Positions 39,470 to 49,555 of a stretch of 64,000 nt of DNA are shown one piece after another. The DNA lies in assembly GCA_963728965.1 (NCBI GenBank), contig CAVSMH010000006.1:1-64000 (forward strand), in the 5' to 3' direction. A program made the position numbers and the translations under genes. Each line of letters opens with the position of its first letter. Position 1 is the stretch's first letter. The notes under the pieces are model-generated. The model worked only from the letters and a program-made list of their open reading frames with translations, did no database searches and had not been told where the DNA came from. The DNA comes from DASQZT01 sp963728965 (GTDB lineage Bacteria > Acidobacteriota > Terriglobia > Bryobacterales > Bryobacteraceae).

Positions 39470-41506
39470 TTACATAATGGCGGTGGGCGGCGCGGGCTCG
39501 TCCGGACTGCCGGCGTTGGCGAGCGGCGTGCGGATCATGTAGAAGGCGAGCACCGCCAGCACCAAAAACCCCAGAAGTATCGGCGGCTCGGCGAAGACCT
39601 GCGGCAGATGGATGTCGCGGAGCACGAACAGCGCGATCACCAGGCCGGTCAGCGCCTCGCCCGCGATCAGCCCCGATGCGGTAAGCACTCCTGCATTCTC
39701 CACCCGCGCTTTCTGCGCGTCGTTGAAACCGCGGCGGTCCCGCAGTTTGTCGGTGGCCCAGCGGATGATGCCGCCCACGAAAATGGCAAACGTGGTTTCC
39801 AGCGGCAGGTACATACCCACGGCGAACAGCATGGGGCTGCGAACTTGAAGCATGATCAGCGCGAACCCCATGAAGATCCCCACCACCACCAGCGGCCACG
39901 GCATGTTGCCGCCCACGATGCCTTGCGCCAGCAGCGCCATCAGCCCGGCTTGCGGCGCCGACAGTTTCGGATCGCCGAATCCGATGCCGCCGCTCTTGAT
40001 GTTGGCCAGGTGCAACCATAACAGCGGGAAGTAGAGAACCGCGCTGGCTACGATGATTCCCAGGATGTCGCCGATCTGCATGTACTTCGGCGTGCCGCCG
40101 AGAATGTGTCCCACCTTGAGGTCCTGGAGCATCTCACCGGCGACCGCAGATGACACGCAGACCACCGCGGCCACGCCCAGCACCGCCGCCACTCCGGTGG
40201 CCCCGGACACGCCGATCGTGATCATCAGCAGCGCGGCCACGATCAGCGTGCACAACGTCAAACCCGACACCGGGTTGTTGGATGAGCCGATCAGCCCTAC
40301 CAGGTTGCCGGAAACCGCCGCGAAGAAAAAGCCGAGGATGATCATCACTACGGCCGCCACAATCGCCCCGGACACGACCCCCGCGAAGTAGAAGTAAAGG
40401 GCGATCATGCAGAGGAACGTCACGCCCAGGCCGGCGAAGACCACCTTGGCGCTCAGATCGCGCTCCGTCCGCAGGGTGGATTCTGCCTGCATGCTGGATT
40501 TCTTGAGATCCGAAACCGCCCGCTTCATGCCGGAGCCGAGGCTCGCGCGCATGCGGAACAGGGTGTAGCCCGCGCCCACGAGCATCCCGCCCACCGCGAT
40601 CGGCCGCACGATGAAGCGCCACACCTGCAGGCTCAAATCATGCCACCCGGCGTCGCCCGCCCCGGCCGGCAGCGTGCTCTGTAGTTGCGGCCCAAGGAAG
40701 TAGATCAGCAGCGGCACCAGCAGCCCCCACGCGATCACGCCCCCGGAGAAGTTCAGCGCCGCCAGGCGCGGCCCGATAATGAAACCTACTCCGAGGTACG
40801 CGGGACTGACGGCGGGCGCCGCGATAGCGCTCAGACCGCCGGTCGGCAGAGCGGTGGCGGCCGCGGCCGTGCCCAGCCTTACCCGCCCGGCGCCGAGCGA
40901 GCCGATCCGCACCATGAAATCGCGGCTCTGCGAGTAGACGTTTAACGACCCGAGGAAGTACAGCACCGCGCCGAAGCCCATCGCCTGAAACAACAGCACC
41001 GCGGCTTTGCTGCCCTGCTGGCCCGCCTTGTGAATCTGCGAGGCCGCCACCGATTCCGGAAAAGGCAGTTCCGGGTCCTCCACCATCACCCGCCGCAGCA
41101 GGGTCACGAAGAGGATGCCCAGAATGCCGCCCACCAGCATCAGCACGCTGGACTTCCAATATGCCGCGGGCCCTTCGAACGTGGTCCAGGCGCCCGATAA
41201 CACAAAAGCCGGGATTGTGAAAACCGCCCCCGCGGCGACCGATTCGCCGATGGAACCTACGGTTCGCGCGATGTTCTCTTCGAGAATGGAGCCGCCCATC
41301 AAGCGCAGCAGCGCCATGCCGATGACGGCGGCAGGATAGGTTGCGGCAATGGTCATGCCCGCTTTCAGGCCCAGGTACGCGTTGGCGGCACCCAGAATGC
41401 CGGTCATCACAAGACCCAATAAAACCGCGCGGAAAGTGAACTCCCGCATCGTGGTCTTTTCGGGAACGTAGGATTGGAACTTCTTTTCCGTGTTCGGAGG
41501 CGTCAT
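39470..41506 (-). CDS. OPT-family oligopeptide transporter
   Basis: This is a 678-residue polytopic inner-membrane protein of the OPT family, which imports peptides or metal-chelate complexes with protons. About 14-16 hydrophobic segments are seen, starting with TFRAVLLGLVMTGILGAANA and a LGLKAGMTIAATYPAAVIG segment. There is also SSNNPVSGLTLCTLIVAALL and a C-terminal PPTAIM. Its start overlaps the stop of the GatB/YqeY-type gene by 4 bases, so they are translated together. Nothing in the neighbourhood names the substrate. It may replace the damaged peptide ABC operon, but that is inference. Confidence 0.88.
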   Translation of the reverse strand: MTPPNTEKKFQSYVPEKTTMREFTFRAVLLGLVMTGILGAANAYLGLKAGMTIAATYPAAVIGMALLRLMGGSILEENIARTVGSIGESVAAGAVFTIPAFVLSGAWTTFEGPAAYWKSSVLMLVGGILGILFVTLLRRVMVEDPELPFPESVAASQIHKAGQQGSKAAVLLFQAMGFGAVLYFLGSLNVYSQSRDFMVRIGSLGAGRVRLGTAAAATALPTGGLSAIAAPAVSPAYLGVGFIIGPRLAALNFSGGVIAWGLLVPLLIYFLGPQLQSTLPAGAGDAGWHDLSLQVWRFIVRPIAVGGMLVGAGYTLFRMRASLGSGMKRAVSDLKKSSMQAESTLRTERDLSAKVVFAGLGVTFLCMIALYFYFAGVVSGAIVAAVVMIILGFFFAAVSGNLVGLIGSSNNPVSGLTLCTLIVAALLMITIGVSGATGVAAVLGVAAVVCVSSAVAGEMLQDLKVGHILGGTPKYMQIGDILGIIVASAVLYFPLLWLHLANIKSGGIGFGDPKLSAPQAGLMALLAQGIVGGNMPWPLVVVGIFMGFALIMLQVRSPMLFAVGMYLPLETTFAIFVGGIIRWATDKLRDRRGFNDAQKARVENAGVLTASGLIAGEALTGLVIALFVLRDIHLPQVFAEPPILLGFLVLAVLAFYMIRTPLANAGSPDEPAPPTAIM

Positions 41507-41949
41507 GTTAATTTCGACCTCACTTTATCACTAAGAGCCTTGCCGTCGACCGTTTTGCCCTGGAGGCGGGCCTGGGTGGCCTTCATGACCACGCCCATCT
41601 GCTTGAGCGAAGTGGCACCGGTTTCCGCCAGGGCGGCGGCAATGGCCGCATCCATTTCAGTATCGCTCGCCGCGGCGGGCAGATAGCTTTCGATGAGGGT
41701 GCGCTCGGCCTCTTCTTTTTCCGCCTGATCGGCGCGGCCGCCTTTGCGAAACATCTCGGCCGCATCGGTGCGCTGCTTCACCAGCGACTTGAGAATTTGC
41801 ATTTCGGCGGCCTCGTCGATCGGCTTGGGCGAGTCCACCTTCTGCTTCATCAAAGCGGCTTTGATCATGCGGAGACCGCTCAGGCGGGCCTCGTCGCGGC
41901 CCTTCATGGCGGCCACCATATCCCGCTGCACCTGGTCGATGAGTGACAT
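41503..41949 (-). CDS. GatB/YqeY-domain protein
   Basis: This 148-residue protein is a typical free-standing GatB/YqeY domain, with MKGRDEARLSGLRMIKAAL, EMQILKSLVKQRTDAAEMF and GVVMKATQARLQGKTVDGK. The domain is related to the tail of the GatB amidotransferase that binds tRNA. The free form has no proven role. It starts a two-gene unit with the OPT transporter and is divergent from the aminotransferase gene 34 bases away. Confidence 0.9.
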   Translation of the reverse strand: MSLIDQVQRDMVAAMKGRDEARLSGLRMIKAALMKQKVDSPKPIDEAAEMQILKSLVKQRTDAAEMFRKGGRADQAEKEEAERTLIESYLPAAASDTEMDAAIAAALAETGATSLKQMGVVMKATQARLQGKTVDGKALSDKVRSKLT

Positions 41950-41982
41950 GATGTCTGCTATTCTAAAGGACTAAACACAACG

Positions 41983-43152
41983 ATGTATATCCGCAAGCAA
42001 CGTTTACTGACGCCCGGCCCAACGCCTCTATATCCGCCTGCGCTCCACGCCATGATGGCGTCGGACATCCACCACCGCACCGAAGACTTCCGCAAGGCGT
42101 ACCGGTCTTGCCTGGCCGACCTCAAAGAGGTCATGGGAACCGCCAACGACGTGTTGATGTTCGCGGCTTCCGGCACCGGCGCCATGGATGCCGCCGTGTC
42201 CAACCTGTTTTCCAAAGGCGATGCGGTAGTGGTTTGCACCGCCGGGAAATTCGGCGAGCGATGGGCGGAGATCGCCAAAGCGTATGGGCTCGATGCCGAG
42301 GTGATTACGGTGCCCTACGGCCAGGTGGTCGCTCCGGAGCAGGTGGAAGCGGCGCTGGCGCGGCGGCCGGGTGTGAAGGGCGTGTTCGTCCAGGCTTCGG
42401 AGACCTCGACCGGCGCGGCGCACGATGTGAAGTCGATGGCGGCGGCGGTGAAGAAAACGGATGCGATTCTGGTGGTGGACGCCATCACCGGGCTGGGAAC
42501 GATGCCGCTCGATATCGACGGTTGGGGCCTGGACGTGGTGATCGGCGGTTCGCAGAAGGCCTTCATGATACCGCCGGGCCTGGCGTTCCTGTCGGTGAGT
42601 CCCAAGGCCTGGAAGCGGAGCGAAACCGCCACGCTGCCGCACTACTATTTCAACCTGAAGAAGGAAAAGAAGAGCGGCGAGGCGGGCGAATCGAGCTGGA
42701 CGCCTTCGACGGCGCTGATCCTGGCGCTGGCCGAAGCGCTGCGCTACGTGAAGCAGATCGGCATGGCGAACCTCATCGAGAACGCCCAGATGCTGGCCAG
42801 GGCCACGCGCGCCGCGGTCCAGAAGATCGGTCTGGAGTTGTTCGCCGCGGCATCGCCGGGTTCTTCGGTGACGGCCGTGAAGGCCCCGGCGGGCCTGGAT
42901 TCGGGCGTGATCGTGAAGGAGTTCCGCAGCCGCTTCGGCGCCATCATCGCCAACGGGCAGGGCTCGATGAAGGGACAGATTTTCCGCATCGCGCACCTGG
43001 GGTATTTCGATTTCGCGGATCTCTTCGCCGTGGTGGCGGCCCTGGAGATCATCCTGAACGCCAACCACTTTCCCGTGAAATATGGGTCCGGCGTCGCCGC
43101 CGTCGAAGAGATCTACGAGAACGCCGCGGTACGCACACCCGCCGCCGTATGA
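41983..43152 (+). CDS. class V aminotransferase (alanine-glyoxylate / serine-pyruvate type)
   Basis: This PLP enzyme has 389 residues. LTPGPTPLYPPALHAMMASDI is the usual AGXT-like start. GGSQKAFMIPPGLAFLSVS carries the lysine that binds PLP. VVDAITGLGTMPLDIDGWG has the PLP-ring Asp. The last base of its stop overlaps the ATG of serA (ATGA), so the two are coupled. In many bacteria this aminotransferase works in the phosphoserine pathway in place of SerC, and next to serA that role is likely. Confidence 0.87.
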   Translation: MYIRKQRLLTPGPTPLYPPALHAMMASDIHHRTEDFRKAYRSCLADLKEVMGTANDVLMFAASGTGAMDAAVSNLFSKGDAVVVCTAGKFGERWAEIAKAYGLDAEVITVPYGQVVAPEQVEAALARRPGVKGVFVQASETSTGAAHDVKSMAAAVKKTDAILVVDAITGLGTMPLDIDGWGLDVVIGGSQKAFMIPPGLAFLSVSPKAWKRSETATLPHYYFNLKKEKKSGEAGESSWTPSTALILALAEALRYVKQIGMANLIENAQMLARATRAAVQKIGLELFAAASPGSSVTAVKAPAGLDSGVIVKEFRSRFGAIIANGQGSMKGQIFRIAHLGYFDFADLFAVVAALEIILNANHFPVKYGSGVAAVEEIYENAAVRTPAAV

Positions 43153-44738
43153 ACATCCTGATCGCCGAGCCTGTCGCTCCCGCCGGGATCGAGCTTTTCC
43201 GATCGCAGCCGGGCTGGAATACCATCGTCTCCAATCCCAAGGAGTACGCCCGTCATCTTGCCGAAGCCGATGCGCTGCTGGTACGCAGCGCCGTGCAGGT
43301 GAACCGTTCGGTTCTCGAGAAAGCACCCAGGCTGAGGGTGATCGGGCGGGCCGGCGTGGGGGTGGACAACGTGGACCTGGAGGCCGCTACCGAAGCCGGC
43401 GTGCTGGTGATGAACACACCGGGCGGCAATGCCATTTCGGTGGCGGAGCACACGCTGGCGCTGATGCTGGCCATGGCGCGACATATTCCGCAGGCCAACG
43501 CATCCACGCGCGCGGGCAAGTGGGAAAAGAAGAAGTTCATGGGCAGCGAGCTGCGCGGCAAGACGCTGGGCATCATCGGGCTGGGGAGCATCGGCCGCGA
43601 GGTGGTGAAGCGGGCGCGGGCATTTGAAATGCGCATCCTGGCGCACGATCCGTACGTGACTTCCAAGATTGCCGCCGACCTGGCGGTGGAGCTGGTGGAC
43701 CTGCCCGCGCTGTACGCCGCCAGCGATTACATCTCGCTGCACGTGGCCGCGACTGCCGAGACGCAGGGCATGTTGTCGCGCCAGGCGTTTGCGCAGATGA
43801 AGGCCGGAGTGCGCGTGGTGAACTGCGCGCGCGGCGAACTGGTGGACGAAGCGGCGCTGCGGGAAGCTATCGAATCGGGCCGGGTGGCCGCGGCGGCGCT
43901 GGACGTGTTCGCCAGCGAACCGGTGTCCGCGGACAGCAGCCTGTTCGGCTCCGAGGCGATTCTGGCGACGCCGCACATCGGCGGCTCGACCGAGGAGGCG
44001 CAGGAGATCGTGGGGGTGCGCATCGCCGAGCAGGTGGTGGAGTACTTGAACACCGGCGTGGCGATCAACGCGGTGAACATGCCGGCGCTTTCCCCGGATC
44101 AGTACCGCGCGCTGGGCCCGTACGCGGAGCTGGCGGAGCGGCTGGGGAACTTCGCGGCGCATATCGCCTCGGCCAACCCGCGCCGGGTGCGGCTGGTGTA
44201 CTTCGGCAAGATCGCCGACGGCAACACCAACCTGCTGCGCAACGCCGGAGTGGCGGGAGCGTTAAGCCGCTCGTCGGCGAAGCGGGTCAACCTGGTGAAC
44301 GCCATGCCGACCGCCGAACAGCGCGGCTGGACGGTAGTGGAAGTTCGGGAGCCGCGGTCGGTGTATACCGATACCATTCGGCTCGAGTTGGAGACCGACG
44401 CGGGAGTGACCGCGGTGGAAGGCGCGGTGTTCTTCGGAAAACCTCGCCTGACGCAGGTGGACGGCATCTTCTGCGAGGTGGCGCTGGGCGGCTGCCTGCT
44501 GTTCATGATGAACCAGGACGTGCCCGGCGTGATCGGCTACGTGGGGACGGTGCTGGGCCGCAACCACATCAACATTGCGAACTTCTCTTTGGGCCGGCGC
44601 GAGGCGCCCACGGCACCGGGCGAGCCGCTGGAAGCGGTAGCCGTGGTGGCGACCGACGGGCTCGTGCCCGAGGACGTGCTCTGCCAACTGCGCGAGAATC
44701 CGGCGGTGCGGTTCGCACGATCGGTGGAGTTCCGGTAG
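43149..44738 (+). CDS. serA: D-3-phosphoglycerate dehydrogenase
   Basis: This first enzyme of serine synthesis oxidises 3-phosphoglycerate to 3-phosphohydroxypyruvate with NAD. It is 529 residues, the long form. LRVIGRAGVGVDNVDLEAA and TLGIIGLGSIGREVVKRA form the NAD-binding fold. NCARGELVDEAAL has the catalytic Arg, LDVFASEP the Glu region, and ATPHIGGSTEEAQE the His. A regulatory part follows (PYAELAERLGNFAAH), and an ACT-type domain at the end has NQDVPGVIGYVGTVLGRN. Allosteric control by serine is usual for this form. It is coupled to the aminotransferase before it. Confidence 0.95.
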   Translation: MNILIAEPVAPAGIELFRSQPGWNTIVSNPKEYARHLAEADALLVRSAVQVNRSVLEKAPRLRVIGRAGVGVDNVDLEAATEAGVLVMNTPGGNAISVAEHTLALMLAMARHIPQANASTRAGKWEKKKFMGSELRGKTLGIIGLGSIGREVVKRARAFEMRILAHDPYVTSKIAADLAVELVDLPALYAASDYISLHVAATAETQGMLSRQAFAQMKAGVRVVNCARGELVDEAALREAIESGRVAAAALDVFASEPVSADSSLFGSEAILATPHIGGSTEEAQEIVGVRIAEQVVEYLNTGVAINAVNMPALSPDQYRALGPYAELAERLGNFAAHIASANPRRVRLVYFGKIADGNTNLLRNAGVAGALSRSSAKRVNLVNAMPTAEQRGWTVVEVREPRSVYTDTIRLELETDAGVTAVEGAVFFGKPRLTQVDGIFCEVALGGCLLFMMNQDVPGVIGYVGTVLGRNHINIANFSLGRREAPTAPGEPLEAVAVVATDGLVPEDVLCQLRENPAVRFARSVEFR

Positions 44739-44786
44739 CGCGGCGTCGCGAAACAAACCCAGCGGGGAGGCGTACGTCTATGCAAT

Positions 44787-46060
44787 ATGCTGCAAGACCT
44801 GCGTCACGCATTCCGGGTCCTCCGCAATAGCCCGGCATTCACGCTGGTGGCGGTGCTTTCCCTGGCGCTGGAGCGGCTGGCCATCCTGACGCAGGCGGAC
44901 GGCGGTTTCGCGGCCCTCAGCATTCCGCAATATCGCTTCTGGAAGGAGAACGGCACTTCGTTTGCCTCCATCGCCGGCTATCGTTGTTGCGGCGACCGCG
45001 GGCTGGTGAACGGCAACACCCGGGAATGGATCAAGGTGGGTGTAGTGACCACGGATTTCCTGCGAACACTCGGGGTGGCGCCGGCGCTCGGCCGCGAGTT
45101 CACGGCGGAGGAAGCGACCGAGGGCGGACCGCAGGCAGCCATGCTGTCGACGAGCGTGTGGCAGCGCCATTTCGGGCGCGATCCGAACATTCTGGGCCGG
45201 GCGATCACGTTGGATAGCACGACGTTTACGGTGGTGGGCGTGCTGCCGGAGAGCTTCTGGTTCCCCAGCACCGTGGAGGCGCTGGTGCCGCTGCGCCCCA
45301 CCGGCAATCTCGGCGATACAGGGATGAACACGCAGGTGATCGCCCGGCTCAAGCCCGGGGTGGCGTTCGGACAGGCACAGGCCGAAATGGGCACGGTTTC
45401 GGCGAGTTATCCCCTGGCGAACGGGCTGCCGGCACGGTATCGCGGGCTGGCGCTCGAATCGTTCCACTCCTGCCCATTCGGGTCGACCGCCAGGTGCTGG
45501 GTTTCACGCTGCTGATCGCGCTGGCCACGGCGGCGGTGTTCACGGTGGCGCCGTTTTTGACCTCGACGCGGCTGAATCTTCACGAATCGCTGAAGGCCGG
45601 AGGGAGGGGCGAATCGGGCACGGCGCGGCAGCGGACGCGCAGCGTGCTGGTGGTGGGCGAGGTGGCGCTTTCGGTGACCCTGCTGGTGGCGGCGGTGCTG
45701 CTCATCCAGACCCTCTTCCGATTGCACCAGGTGGGACGCTATCAAGGCCGTGACTTCCCCGAGATCCAGGATGCGCCGCGCGAGGTGGTGGGCGTGGTGG
45801 CCGATACCAAGACGTACTCGTTGAAGCAGCGGCCGAGCCCCACCGTCTTCCTTCCGGCGGCGCAGGTTCCCGAGGGCCTGGCGGGCGCGTTCGGGCTGGC
45901 GCGGTCGCTGGCCACGCTGCTGTTCGGCGTGAAGCCGAACGACCCGATGAGCTTCGCGGCGGTCGGGTTGCTGCTGTTCGCCATCGGCTTCCTGGCCAGC
46001 TATCTCCCCGCGCGCCGGGCTACGAAGACCGACCCGATGAGCGCCCTGCGCTGCGAATGA
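44787..46060 (+). pseudogene. ADOP/MacB-FtsX-type ABC permease, internally deleted
   Basis: The first part (MLQDLRHAFRVLRNSPAFTL) is the usual start of acidobacterial duplicated orphan permeases. It is followed by the periplasmic MacB-like core (GREFTAEEATEGGPQAAMLS, GVLPESFWFP). The usual GIGANTAIFS stretch after LSLAL is missing and the text jumps to ERLAILTQ. The frame breaks near 45490, and the second part resumes with VLGFTLLIALATAAVF and LLPTQ-like helices. It ends ATKTDPMSALRCE, lacking most of the second periplasmic domain. A complete ADOP is about 800 residues; here about 420 remain. It is a degraded gene. Confidence 0.82.
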
Positions 46061-46270
46061 GGCGCGGAACGCCGGGCGACTGGAAGACGGGTGCACTGTG
46101 CCCGCCACCCTTCGAGCAAGTGTCTCGGTTTCAATGAGTTACGTTTTTGGAACGGGCACAGTGTGTCCGTTTCGGCGGCGATGCCGTGGAAACCGGGCCG
46201 ACGCCGATTCAGCCGCACCGGGGACCTTCGAGAAACCGTAAAGCGGTAACATAGCCCTCGGAGGATATCC

Positions 46271-48235
46271 ATGGCATCCGGCAGCGCACGCTCAGACCCC
46301 AGGTTGCGCCGCGCGTTGCCGGTGTACGAGGCGCTCCCCCGGACCGCGCGGCACGGGCTGCCCGCGGTCATAACGAGGGTCCTGTTGCTGGCCCTCGCCG
46401 CGGCGAATATTCCTGCCCAGGCGCAGCCCGAAGGGATGGTGGACCGCTACCTCACCGGCATCGCCGAAGCGCAGTTGGCGGCGCGCGAAGCGGCGATCGC
46501 GCGGCTGCGGACGCCCGAGGACGTGCGGGCCCGCCAGCAGTACATCCGGCAGAAGCTCCTGGCCGAGATCGGCGGTTTTCCGGCCCGAACGCCGTTGCAT
46601 GCGCGCATCACCGGCACGCTCGACCGCGGCACGTACCGTATCGAGAAGGTCATCTACGAAAGCCAGCCGCACTTCTACGTCACCGCGAATGTCTATGTGC
46701 CGAGCGTGGGCCGGGCGCCCTATCCCGCCCTGGTGGGGACCGCCGGACACAGCCTCGACGGCAAAGCCGAAGCCACCTATCAGCGGGTCTGGATTTCGCT
46801 TGCCCGCCGCGGCTTCCTGGTACTCGCCTTCGATCCGCCCGGTCAGGGCGAGCGTTTCGAATACCTCGATCGCGCCACCGGCAAATCGCGCCTTCCGGGC
46901 GGCGGCACCGGGGAGCACATCATGGCCGGCATGCAGTGCCTGCTCACCGGCACCAATATCGCCCGCTATTTCATCTGGGACGGTATGCGATCCGTGGACT
47001 ATCTGCTGACCCGGCCGGACGTCGATCCGCGGCGCATTGCCGTGGCCGGCAACTCCGGCGGCGGTACGCAGTCTTCCTATCTGGCAGCGCTCGAGGACCG
47101 CTTCGCCGTCGCCGCGCCCTCCTGCTATCTCACTGCCTGGAAGAATCTGTGGAGCGACCCGGGCCCGCAGGATGCCGAGCAGGACCTCGCCGGGTTTCTA
47201 CGCGATGGCCTCGATTTTCCCGACTTCCTGATCGCCTTTGCCCCCAAGCCCATCCAGATGAGCACCGCGACGCGCGACTTCTTTCCGATTGCGGGAGCCC
47301 GCGCGACCTATGCCGAGGCGCGATCGGTATTCGCGCTGCTCGGCGCGGCGGACCACGCCGGATACTTCGAATTCGACGACACCCATGGCTGGTCGAAGCC
47401 GCGGCGGGAGGCCACCTACCAGTGGCTGGCGCGCTGGATGCAGCGCCGCGCGGATGATGGCGTGGAAGCCCTCGACCTCGAGTTGAGCACGCCCAAAGAA
47501 CTCCGGGCGACGCCCACCGGCCAGGTCTCCACGGCATTTCCGGACGCTGCCACCGTGCAATCCCTCAACGCCGCGCTGGCGGAAGAGATATACCCCAGGC
47601 GCGCCGCGGCCAGCGGCAAGGACCTGGCCGCGCTGGTGCGGGCGCGTTTGGGCGTAACCGCCGCGCGGGGCGCGCCGCCGACCATCGAACGCGGCGAGAT
47701 GGTGGAGTTTCGGCCCGAGCCCGGCATCACGCTGCAAGCGCACATCCTCGTTCCTGCCGGCGGCGGGGGGCGCAAGCCTGCCGTGCTGTACGTCGGCATG
47801 CCTGCCCGGGAGGAACCGGGGACCATCGCGCTCGCCTTCGAACCGCGCGGCTGGAGCGATTCCGCCGTGCCGCCGGGCGGCTACTCGAAGGCATACCAGA
47901 CCGCCATGCGTGCGCTGCTCGTAGGCAAGACCCTGGCGGGCATGCAGACGGGCGACGTGCTCCGGGCGTTCGATTACCTGTCGGCCCGGCCCGATGTGGA
48001 CCCGCGCCGCATCCGCATCGCCGGCAAAGGCCCGGGCGCCGTGCTGGCTCTCTATGCGGCGCTGCTCGAACCGCGAATGCAAAAAGCGAGTTGTGAAGAC
48101 ATGCCGCCGTCCTACCTGGAACTGGTGCGGATGAAGAGCCACTCCGGGCGCATGGATATGATCGTGCCCGGCGTGCTGCTGGACTTCGATATCCCGGATG
48201 TGGTGGCGGCGTTGGGTGACCGTGTGAGCAAGTAA
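46271..48235 (+). CDS. secreted tandem alpha/beta hydrolase (acetylxylan-esterase-like), second half without nucleophile
   Basis: This is a 654-residue secreted protein. A leader (VLLLALAAANIPAQAQ) sits at about residues 37-52, after a longer N-terminus; a start nearer it is possible. The first hydrolase domain has FDPPGQGERF, RIAVAGNSGGGTQSSYLA with the Ser, and DDTHGWSKPRR with a likely His. A second hydrolase-like part begins near residue 430. It has RIRIAGKGPGAVLAL where G-x-S-x-G would stand, so it lacks the Ser nucleophile. The protein is probably an esterase for plant polysaccharides with a dead second domain. The ATG at 46271 follows GGAGGATATCC. Confidence 0.78.
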   Translation: MASGSARSDPRLRRALPVYEALPRTARHGLPAVITRVLLLALAAANIPAQAQPEGMVDRYLTGIAEAQLAAREAAIARLRTPEDVRARQQYIRQKLLAEIGGFPARTPLHARITGTLDRGTYRIEKVIYESQPHFYVTANVYVPSVGRAPYPALVGTAGHSLDGKAEATYQRVWISLARRGFLVLAFDPPGQGERFEYLDRATGKSRLPGGGTGEHIMAGMQCLLTGTNIARYFIWDGMRSVDYLLTRPDVDPRRIAVAGNSGGGTQSSYLAALEDRFAVAAPSCYLTAWKNLWSDPGPQDAEQDLAGFLRDGLDFPDFLIAFAPKPIQMSTATRDFFPIAGARATYAEARSVFALLGAADHAGYFEFDDTHGWSKPRREATYQWLARWMQRRADDGVEALDLELSTPKELRATPTGQVSTAFPDAATVQSLNAALAEEIYPRRAAASGKDLAALVRARLGVTAARGAPPTIERGEMVEFRPEPGITLQAHILVPAGGGGRKPAVLYVGMPAREEPGTIALAFEPRGWSDSAVPPGGYSKAYQTAMRALLVGKTLAGMQTGDVLRAFDYLSARPDVDPRRIRIAGKGPGAVLALYAALLEPRMQKASCEDMPPSYLELVRMKSHSGRMDMIVPGVLLDFDIPDVVAALGDRVSK

Positions 48236-48247
48236 GGAGATGAACCC

Positions 48248-49555
48248 ATGGTGAACCGACGGAACTTTCTCGCAGCGACGGCGGCGGCGGCCGCCGTATC
48301 CTCCAAAGCGCCGGCGCAGCAGCTTGCGCTCGATGGCGGCAGTCCGGTACGGGCGCGCCCGCTGAGCGGCCCGAACTGGGGCCCTCAGTATTACGATGAC
48401 AAGGAGCGGCACGAACTCGAAGAAGTCCTGGAAACGCGCCAGCCATTCCGCTTCAACAATCCGCCCTCGAGATCGAAGGTGGCGCTGTTCGAGGACGCTT
48501 TTGGTGCGCGCATGCAGCGCAAGTACGCGCTCGCGGTCACTTCGGGCACCGCGGCGCTGCACGTCGCCATGGCCGCGCTCGAAGTCGGCCCGGGCGACGA
48601 AGTGATTCTTCCCGCCTGGACCTGGTACTCCTGCTACAACACCATTCTTCAAGTCGGCGCCCTGCCCGTCTTTGCCGAAATCGACGAATCCTTCAATCTC
48701 GATCCCGCCGATATCGAGCATCGCATCACGCCGCAGACGAAGGTCATCATGGCGGTACATCTGCAAGGCAACCCGGCCGATATGGACCCCATCCTTGCCA
48801 TCGCCCGCAAGCACAAATTGAAGGTCCTGGAGGATTGCAGCCAGAGCGTGGGCGCGAGTTACAAAGGGCATCCGCTAGGCTCGTTGGGAGACGTCGGCAT
48901 CTATTCCCTGCAACAGACGAAGACCATCACGGCGGGCGAAGGCGGCGTCCTGGTGACCGACGACCCGTACCTGTTCGAGCGCGCCACGCGTTTCCACGAC
49001 GTGACGGTGCGACGCGACTTTCCGGTGAAGCTCAAATGGATGCCCGGGGTCAACTACCGCGTCAACGAGTTCACCGGCGGAGTGCTGCTGGCGCAGATCC
49101 GCAAGCTGGACACGATTGTGGGCGCGGTGCGCGGCAATGCACGCCGCGTGTACGGCGGCATCGGCGACCTGCCGGGCCTGCGGCTGCGGCGCCTGCCCGA
49201 TCCGGATGGCGAACTGGGCACCGGCATCTTCCTCGGGTTCCCGTCCAGGGAAGACCGCCAGAAATACAGCGATGCGATGAAGGCCGAAAACGTGCCGGTG
49301 AACGCTCCCGGGGGTTCCATTCTTCTGCCGGTGGTGCCCGAAATCGAAGCTAAGGTCACGGTCACTCCCCGTTGGCCCTCGTTCAGCTCGGCGCGGGGCC
49401 AGTCGATCCGTTACGGCAAGGAGTGCTGCCCGCGCACGATCGACATCCTGAGCCGTTTTGCGGGCGTGCTGATGAACCCCAAGTACACGCCGCAGGACAC
49501 GGACGATGCCATCGCCGCCATCCGCAAGGTGTACCCGACCGTAGTCAAGGCCTGA
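48248..49555 (+). CDS. DegT/DnrJ/EryC1/StrS-type aminotransferase with a Tat-like leader
   Basis: This is a 435-residue PLP enzyme of the sugar aminotransferase group. ALAVTSGTAALHVAMAALEV and VLEDCSQSVGASYKG are family blocks. IYSLQQTKTITAGEGG has the Lys that binds PLP. It starts NRRNFLAATAAAAAVSS, a Tat-like signal (RR at 4-5) with a hydrophobic stretch and an AQQ end, so export is probable. These enzymes normally work in the cytosol on nucleotide sugars. It starts 12 bases after the hydrolase stop, and the two may be an operon. Confidence 0.85.
   Translation: MVNRRNFLAATAAAAAVSSKAPAQQLALDGGSPVRARPLSGPNWGPQYYDDKERHELEEVLETRQPFRFNNPPSRSKVALFEDAFGARMQRKYALAVTSGTAALHVAMAALEVGPGDEVILPAWTWYSCYNTILQVGALPVFAEIDESFNLDPADIEHRITPQTKVIMAVHLQGNPADMDPILAIARKHKLKVLEDCSQSVGASYKGHPLGSLGDVGIYSLQQTKTITAGEGGVLVTDDPYLFERATRFHDVTVRRDFPVKLKWMPGVNYRVNEFTGGVLLAQIRKLDTIVGAVRGNARRVYGGIGDLPGLRLRRLPDPDGELGTGIFLGFPSREDRQKYSDAMKAENVPVNAPGGSILLPVVPEIEAKVTVTPRWPSFSSARGQSIRYGKECCPRTIDILSRFAGVLMNPKYTPQDTDDAIAAIRKVYPTVVKA

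Noticed and set aside
42028..44162. long minus-strand frames over the aminotransferase and serA
   Set aside because: Mirror frames of well-recognised enzymes, rich in His/Arg.
46061..46270. Possible small gene between ADOP remnant and hydrolase
   Set aside because: Only short frames, nothing coding-like; probably promoter DNA.
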